Of a stretch of 64,000 nucleotides of DNA, positions 58,613 to 64,000 are shown piece after piece (within the stretch, counting starts at the first letter, position 1; each line of letters begins with the position of its first letter). Origin of the DNA: Tenacibaculum sp. SG-28 (GTDB lineage: Bacteria > Bacteroidota > Bacteroidia > Flavobacteriales > Flavobacteriaceae); assembly GCF_002954385.1 (NCBI RefSeq), contig NZ_MQVY01000002.1, forward strand, positions 477,690 to 541,689, in the 5' to 3' direction. The notes below the pieces were generated by a model. It was not told where the DNA came from, did no database searches, and was given only the letters and a program-made list of their open reading frames with translations. Made by a program: the position numbers and the translations under genes.

Positions 58613-58707
58613 ATAAAAAAAGCTACTGCAGGGGATACAATAGCTTTTACATTTGAAAAGGAAAAAATAAAGGGAATTATATACTTTATTTTAATAAATC
58701 ACTACTA
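58613..58707 (-). ncRNA. Predicted small RNA, module B of four
   Basis: Same layout as A, with the seven-of-eight promoter box TACTTTTA at 58714-58721. The two stem changes relative to A and C keep pairing only as G-U in the minus-strand RNA, which supports the strand call. Box-to-hairpin distance is 66 bp, against 68 in A. Confidence 0.7.
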
Positions 58708-59026
58708 CTAATGTAAAAGTACACGGAATCGTTGTGATATTCGCTTCGTTTTATAAAGTTGGATAAAATTTACTTTGTAAAGATATTTTGTTTCATAATT
58801 CGATACTTATTACTTTTTTTCATCTAAGCCATTTACAGCGAAATAATTGGTATCCAATGCTATAATCCAAAGCATATAATATTGTAGACCAAAGGAACAA
58901 TGTAAAAAGTCAAGTAGTATGAGAAAGCAGCTAATGGGATCTTGTTAAAGCTCATGACAATTTTTACTATTTCTTCTGAAGAAATTTTGTTATGTACTAT
59001 TTATATTTAAACGTGAAAAAATTGCA

Positions 59027-59120
59027 TAAAAAAAGCTATTGTAGGGGATACAATAGCTTTTACATTTGAAAAGGAAAAAATAAAGGGAATTATATACTTT
59101 ATTTTAATAAATCACTACTA
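59027..59120 (-). ncRNA. Predicted small RNA, module C of four
   Basis: Nearly identical to B in its body. Perfect promoter box TACCTTTG at 59127-59134, then AGTAGTAGTAGTGATTT. Perfect 13-bp terminator stem (59031-59061), loop TCCCC, then seven T and ATG. Confidence 0.75.
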
Positions 59121-59559
59121 CTACTACAAAGGTATAGGTAAACTATTCATTATTAGCGTTATATTATAAAATTGGATGTAATTTATTTTTGAAAGATGTA
59201 TTGTTTTATAAAACTTTACTCTATTTTTTAATTGATTTTCTTGTATAGCTTGTAGGAGACTTACTGTAAATGGCTATTTTGTATGCTAGAAGATATTTTT
59301 ACTACGCAGAGATACCAATCGGAAAAAAGTATATTGCAACCCCGATAGTTCTTCTCATCTTTTAATTAGGTCTTTTATTATTGTTGGAGCTACTGTATAA
59401 TATTAGTTATATGGCATGAAAAAGTAATTAGAAAAAGATTCTATAAAAGTATCCTAATTGTACTTTTAGTTGTTGGTTGCTAAGAGTGGTACAAGGGGAT
59501 TTGTAAGTATTTAAGACTCCGGGTTGCACCTGAAAAAGTAAAACTTTACATATTTATCA

Positions 59560-59653
59560 TAAAAAAAGCTACCGCTTTTACACGGTAGCTTTAAAATTAA
59601 AAAAGGAAAATAAGGGGAATCCTTTTTGTAAATATGATATCTGTTAGTATGTT
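59560..59653 (-). ncRNA. Predicted small RNA, diverged module D
   Basis: The most divergent member: promoter box TATTTTTG (59660-59667), ATTCCCCTTATTTTCC in place of the A-C element, and a 10-bp terminator hairpin (AAAGCTACCG with CGGTAGCTTT, 59565-59592). The 68-bp distance from box to hairpin is the same as in A. Confidence 0.6.
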
Positions 59654-59821
59654 ACATTTCAAAAATACGAGTCAAAAACAAAGTTTCTGCTTTGTTTTAT
59701 AATTAAACACTAAATTTATTTGAATAAATTGTCTAATTTTACAAAACTAGACAATGTGTTAATTCACTGCTTAATAGTGTTTTAACCATTTTTTGATTGA
59801 AAAATAAAAAGAGCTGCTACT

Positions 59822-60928
59822 ATGAGTGTGTTTCCAATCCTTAGTTTTATCTTAGGAATTTTCCTAACATTTTTTATTTTTTTTACCAAAAACAACTTAG
59901 GTAAGAAAAATTACGTTCGTTATTTCTTAGGTGCCGTTACCTTTATTTATTCGTTATTATCTTTAGATACTTTTACCACAGCGAACAAATTTAAGTTACC
60001 TGTTTACGTTTGGTTTTTTTCATTTTTGTTATTTTCACTTGTAGGTTTCTTGTTTTATGCGTTTACTAAAAATCTAGCACAGAAGCATAGCGATGATAAA
60101 AAGTGGATTCTTTTTTTTAGTCTTTTTAGTGTTCTTAAAATAGTATTTTTTATTTATGCCTCCAGCTATATTGATAAAACGGCTCCTTTATCGGATTCTA
60201 AGTATCTTAAATTTTTTGAAATTGAATTTATACTATCATCGATGATTAACCTTTATTTCTTTTACAAATCTGCACAATTTTTCAAACGAAAAAATGCAGT
60301 AATAGATTTAGAAGATAAAAATCACGTTTATTTTCATTGGATTAATCTATTGTTAAAAGCTAACGTATTATTAGTTTTCGCTATTTTATTAGAAGCTATA
60401 TTCGCTTTTTTTGATGCTAGTTTATTCCCTATTTTATTTAAAATCGAACCTATATTTTATACTATTTTCTTCTTTGTATTAGTGTATTCACTAATGTATT
60501 TTCCTGTTTTTGCACTTACCGGTGATCACGAAGATGTAGATACTATACCAAAATATAAAAATTCTAAACTACATAATTCATCCGAGTTGTTTGATCGAAT
60601 AGATAGCTTGGTAACTTCTGAAAAATTGTACCTTTCCTATAAATTAAAACTTAATGTTATTGCAGAAAGGTTAAAGTGTCCTGTTCCATATGTTTCTCAG
60701 GCCATAAATGAAAATAAAAAAATGAGTTTTTCCGATTACATCAACTCCTTTCGCATAGAAGAAGCTAAAAAGAAGCTATTACAGGAAAACCCAGACACCA
60801 TATTTGCTATAGCAATTGACGTTGGTTTTAATAGCAAAGCAGCTTTCTATAACGCTTTTAAAAAATTAACAAATACTACACCAACACAGTACAGAAAAGA
60901 GAATCTTGCGAAAGCAGAAGTGTTTTAG
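59822..60928 (+). CDS. Membrane-anchored AraC-family transcriptional regulator
   Basis: A 368-residue protein. The N-terminal 230 residues form about seven hydrophobic segments; the C-terminal 110 residues are an AraC-type helix-turn-helix pair (KLNVIAERLKCPVPYVSQAINENKKMSFSDYINSFRIEEAKK; DVGFNSKAAFYNAFKKLTNTTPTQYRKE). Such 7TM-AraC regulators sense an unknown signal at the membrane. The terminal segment of the minus-strand molybdenum cofactor operon is convergent with it. Confidence 0.9.
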   Translation: MSVFPILSFILGIFLTFFIFFTKNNLGKKNYVRYFLGAVTFIYSLLSLDTFTTANKFKLPVYVWFFSFLLFSLVGFLFYAFTKNLAQKHSDDKKWILFFSLFSVLKIVFFIYASSYIDKTAPLSDSKYLKFFEIEFILSSMINLYFFYKSAQFFKRKNAVIDLEDKNHVYFHWINLLLKANVLLVFAILLEAIFAFFDASLFPILFKIEPIFYTIFFFVLVYSLMYFPVFALTGDHEDVDTIPKYKNSKLHNSSELFDRIDSLVTSEKLYLSYKLKLNVIAERLKCPVPYVSQAINENKKMSFSDYINSFRIEEAKKKLLQENPDTIFAIAIDVGFNSKAAFYNAFKKLTNTTPTQYRKENLAKAEVF

Positions 60929-60949
60929 ATGTCCGTCTATTCTATACAA

Positions 60950-62060
60950 TTATACGTTTTTTGAAATTTCCTTAAAGGCTTCTAGATACTCTTCTTCGGT
61001 ATTGATATTGCGAATTAATCCATCATCTACTTCTATAATCTTAACATCTGCGTTAATTAGCATTTTTCTCGGACAAGAGTATCCTTGCGCTAAATACTGA
61101 AGGAGTTTACCGTATGCTTTTGGTTCATAAATAGTGATTAAAGGCTCTGGAAATTTTTTATTTTTTCCTTTTATCGCTGTGGCTACTTTACTTGAATCTC
61201 TTTCTTCTAATAATAGTTGTACCAAATTTTCATCTACGAAAGGTATATCAGTTGCGAGAACTAACCAAGCACTATTCGGATCTTTTTGAAAGGCAGAACA
61301 AATGCCACCAAATGGTCCTAAATTGTAAAAACTATCTACAATTTCGTCTTCTTTACCCGATGCATTTGCTACCGAAAAAAAAGTGGTTAGATTACATTTT
61401 TCTAACATGTTTTTTACATGCTCTTTCTGCGGTAATCCGTGGTAATTTAAGGAGGCTTTATCTTTTCCCATTCGGCTACTTTTACCTCCTATTAACACCA
61501 ATCCTTTCACCGATGAAATAGCTTCTTTTATATATTCCTCGATATGGACTGTAATTCCTTTAACATCATTTATAGCAAAGGTTGGAATGGTTTCTATTGC
61601 AGGAAATTTTGACGTAAGCAGTCAAAATAAAAAGAATCCTCTGTCAAAGTTATAAAACAAGAAACATCTGTTATTTGTTCGATTCGCTTTAGAATGGAAG
61701 CCTCTTTTTGCGGATCCAAAATAACAATTTGTTTAATTCCCGGATAATGATTTCCATTTATAAATACTAAATCATGTTGGTAAAATTGTAGTCTTTGTTC
61801 GTAGCTATTGATGCTGCCTCTGGTGGTTATTTCTAAATTTCCTTCGTGATGATAGGTGTACTCAGAAAATCGATTTCTGGAACGTCTGTAGCGTGAGAGG
61901 CATCAAAATAACCCAAGTTAAAATGGTGTAACGCATCCGATACTTCAGCCACAAGCTTGGCTATAGTACTGCATTTTGTTCCTAGTATAGCGATTTCATT
62001 TGGCGCGTAAAGACCGTTGTTTTTTCGCGTTAGGTTGGTGTGTTTAGAGTGTTTATTCAT
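60950..62060 (-). CDS. mobA: Fused MobB-like/MobA molybdenum cofactor protein, two apparent frameshifts
   Basis: The C-terminal 186 residues are MobA (molybdenum cofactor guanylyltransferase), with the GTP-binding motif LIGGKSSRMGKDKASL, GPFGGICSAF and LATDIPFVDE. Coding continues upstream: adding one A at 61607-61610 and one G at 61841-61842 links EYIKEAISSVKGLVLIGG to an N-terminal domain starting MNKHSKHTNLTRKNNGLYAPNEIAILGTKC, which resembles the MobB adapter family with a degenerate P-loop. Total about 370 residues. Start ATG 62060 overlaps moaC by eight bases. The fusion and frame calls are my inference. Confidence 0.75.
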
Positions 62061-62535
62061 CGTATTTTTTAATGTCAGATTTTCCACCTGTTTTTTCCAA
62101 TAATCTAAGTTCTTCAATAACCATATCTTGATGTATGGCTTTACACATATCATAAATAGTTAAACAAGCAGCGGATGCGCCGGTAAGCGCTTCCATTTCA
62201 ACTCCTGTTTTACCCTCTATAGTTACTTTACAATATATTTCTAAATGTGTTTTTGAAAGGATATCAATAGTAATATCCACTCCATTAATAAGTAATGGAT
62301 GACACATAGGTATAATGTCTGAAGTTTTTTTAACCGCCTGAATTCCTGCAACAATTGCTGTTTGAAAAACAGGTCCCTTTTTAGTACTAATATCTGTACC
62401 ACTAAAATTTTTAATAATATCTTCCCCCACAAACATTTTAGCTTTTGCAACTGCAATGCGCTTGGTTACTTTTTTATCCGAAACATCTACCATTTTTGGT
62501 TGATTCTTATCGTTTATATGAGAAAAATTATTCAC
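62053..62535 (-). CDS. moaC: Cyclic pyranopterin monophosphate synthase accessory protein MoaC
   Basis: With MoaA, converts GTP to cyclic pyranopterin monophosphate. The 160-residue protein has VDVSDKKVTKRIAVA at the N-terminus, GPVFQTAIVAGIQAVKKTSDIIPMCHPLLINGVDI and VEMEALTGASAACLTIYDMCKAIHQDM near the active site. It sits between moeA and the MobB/A gene in one operon. Confidence 0.97.
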   Translation of the reverse strand: MNNFSHINDKNQPKMVDVSDKKVTKRIAVAKAKMFVGEDIIKNFSGTDISTKKGPVFQTAIVAGIQAVKKTSDIIPMCHPLLINGVDITIDILSKTHLEIYCKVTIEGKTGVEMEALTGASAACLTIYDMCKAIHQDMVIEELRLLEKTGGKSDIKKYDE

Positions 62536-62587
62536 GTTTTCTGTTAATTAAGTTAGTACTATAAATTTTTGCTGTTTTGCAATCAGT

Positions 62588-63816
62588 TTAGTAGCAATCC
62601 CGATAGGTGATTACTGGAAATACACTTCCTTCCTTAAATTCGGATGCTTCGGATTTTGGAATTTCTAAAAAACCATCTGCTTTCGTGAGATTTGCAAGAT
62701 CTCCAGAACCGTTTCCTTTTACTGGCGTTGCTATCCAGTGTCCGTAACGATAGGCCAATTTTACTTGTAAAAAGTAGGTTAAATTTGGTTTAAACTGCAC
62801 AGTTTCTTTGAGTATCGCAGTCTTTGTTTCGATAGTAACCCCATTCGAGGCAAAAAACCAGCTGTAAAAATAAACCATACAATTTACATAGGTTGAAATT
62901 GGATTTCCAGGAAAAGCAAAAACAACAGTATTTTTAGTCTGTTCCTTTTTTTGGTAGTTGTTAAAGTACTACCAAACCAGAAAGGTTTTCCCGGTCGTTG
63001 CGAAACTCTGTGAAATTCTTTTCGAACGCCAAGTTCCTCTAAAACTTCGGGTAAAAAGTCATATTTTCCTTTACTAACAGCACCGCTAAAAAGAAGGGCA
63101 TCAAAGTCTACTAAGTATTGCCTAATTTTTTCTTTTAAGGTTTTTTTATCATCTGTAAGATGTGCAGTTTCTGCAGGTATATTTATTTTTTCTAGCAAAG
63201 AAACTAAGGTGTACACATTGCTTCTTCTGATTTGATGGTCAAGTGGCTTTTCGCTGACCTCCACCAACTCATTTCCAGTAGAAATCACAATTACTTTTGG
63301 AGTTTTGGCAACTTTTACAGTAGACTTTCCAACCGTAGCTATAATTCCTATTTCAGCTGGGGAAATAATTGTATTTTGTTGGATAAGAATACTTCCTTCT
63401 TCTTGGTCTGTGCCTTTTTTATGGATGTTTTGACCTTTATTAATAGTAGATACCCGTATTTTTGCCATCCCATTTTTTATTTCAACGTCCTCATAGCGAA
63501 CAACAGTATCTGTATTTTTAGGCAAGCTCGCACCTGTCATTACTTCATAACAATGTGCTGCATTATGCATGGTTTCCTGTTCGCTTCCTGCTGCCTGAAT
63601 TCCTGCAATTGGAAATTCACGAGTACCATTATTAAATTCGTGATAAACAATGGCAACACCATCCATAGCGACTCTATTAAAGGGAGGAAATGGTCTGTCT
63701 GCATAGATATTCTCTTTTAAAACTCTACCTACCGATTTTAAAAATGGAACCTCCTCAGAACCAAAATTTTCCGTATTCTTCAAAATTATGTCTTTCGCTG
63801 CTGCAACATCGATCAT
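62588..63816 (-). CDS. moeA: Molybdopterin molybdotransferase MoeA, apparent frameshift
   Basis: Inserts molybdate into adenylated molybdopterin. About 409 residues once one T/A is added to the T run at 62946-62952 (restoring TTKKKEQTKNTVVFAFPGNPIST, then YVNCMVYFYSWF). Motifs: DRPFPPFNRVAMDG, AGSEQETMHNAAHCYEVMTGASLP, VISTGNELVEVSEKP, RSNVYTLVSLL and GAVSKGKYDF, and SQRPGKPFWFG. The C-terminal MoeA domain ends in VITYRDCY. Length is normal for MoeA. Confidence 0.95.
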
Positions 63817-63856
63817 TGGCTAAAAGTTTACCTTATACGTTAAATAAAAAATAGTT

Positions 63857-64000
63857 TTACCCTCCAATGGTAGACATGCTCTCCGAAATTGCTCCGTTTT
63901 TTCTGTTAGCTTCTGCAATAAATCCATTTTTTGGTTTTTCCTTTACAAGAGATAAAAATAACGATTTCAAATCTTCGTTACTAGCGCCATTTCTTAAAAA
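63857..64000 (-). CDS. moaA: GTP 3',8-cyclase MoaA, C-terminal end only (runs off the window)
   Basis: The last 48 codons of a minus-strand gene: reading on the minus strand gives FLRNGASNEDLKSLF, EANRKNGAISESMSTIGG then stop. The C-terminal MSTIGG matches the conserved GG terminus of MoaA, which is needed for cyclase activity. The 40-bp gap to moeA and shared strand place it at the head of the operon. The radical SAM part lies beyond the window. Confidence 0.9.
   Translation of the reverse strand, partial: FLRNGASNEDLKSLFLSLVKEKPKNGFIAEANRKNGAISESMSTIGG

Noticed and set aside
58222..59653. The repeated motifs read as a CRISPR array
   Set aside because: Units are about 95 bp, separated by 300-450 bp of partly similar sequence, with individual promoters and terminators; no cas gene is nearby.
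63232..63720. 162-codon plus-strand ORF over moeA
   Set aside because: moeA motifs on the minus strand are unambiguous.

Overview
The window is a low-GC chromosomal segment (roughly one third G+C by eye) of a member of the Bacteroidota, almost certainly the family Flavobacteriaceae. Evidence: secreted proteases carry GEVED domains and the type IX secretion (T9SS) type A C-terminal sorting domain; recognisable promoters match the Bacteroidota -7 box TAnnTTTG; genes lack Shine-Dalgarno sequences; and flavobacterial families such as DUF4175, DUF4292, SPOR/HU-CCDC81 proteins and GIN-domain DUF2807 proteins are present. No insertion sequence, phage or CRISPR array was seen. Most of the window is housekeeping.

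Layout. 0-10 kb: asparaginase-type lipoprotein, an ABC-F ATPase with an attenuator-like leader, and two tandem secreted multidomain proteases (S8 and M43). 10-17 kb: a dipeptide-type ABC ATPase, then a collinear block of sugar nucleotidyltransferase, TPR protein, DUF4292 lipoprotein, EnvC/LytM protein and AI-2E-type permease. 17-29 kb: a 33-residue cationic peptide gene with its own promoter and terminator, acyl-CoA thioesterase, SPOR protein, dprA, a kinase-like unknown, EamA permease, mfd, an esterase, a TerB-like protein and gltX. 29-41 kb: DUF4175 giant coiled-coil protein, ybeY, mnmG flanked by parS-like sites, methyltransferase, SPFH protein, tatA, DUF2807 protein and rnr. 41-57 kb: a 1 kb AT-rich gap with seven DnaA-box-like 9-mers (possible oriC), then rpiB, recA, dut, gpsA, mutS, queD, pth, rplY, prs and others. 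57.6-59.8 kb: tRNA-Leu, tRNA-Ala, then a gene-free 1.9 kb stretch holding four repeated small-RNA modules on the minus strand. 59.8-64 kb: a membrane-anchored AraC-type regulator and a molybdenum cofactor operon on the minus strand (moaA, moeA, moaC, and a fused MobB-like/MobA gene).

How it fits together. Repair and recombination functions recur (dprA, mfd, recA, mutS), as do RNA maturation and translation (ybeY, mnmG, rnr, gltX, pth, rplY, tRNAs). The molybdenum cofactor genes form one compact operon. The parS-like sites next to mnmG and the DnaA-box-like cluster about 6 kb away suggest that the window is near the replication origin.

Quality warning. At least fifteen reading frames in conserved genes are broken, nearly always by one missing base in a homopolymer run. 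This pattern points to systematic base-undercalling in the assembly and not to gene decay, so I annotate these genes as intact loci with apparent frameshifts and give each break position. The best candidate for an undescribed system is the tandem small-RNA family at 58.2-59.7 kb.
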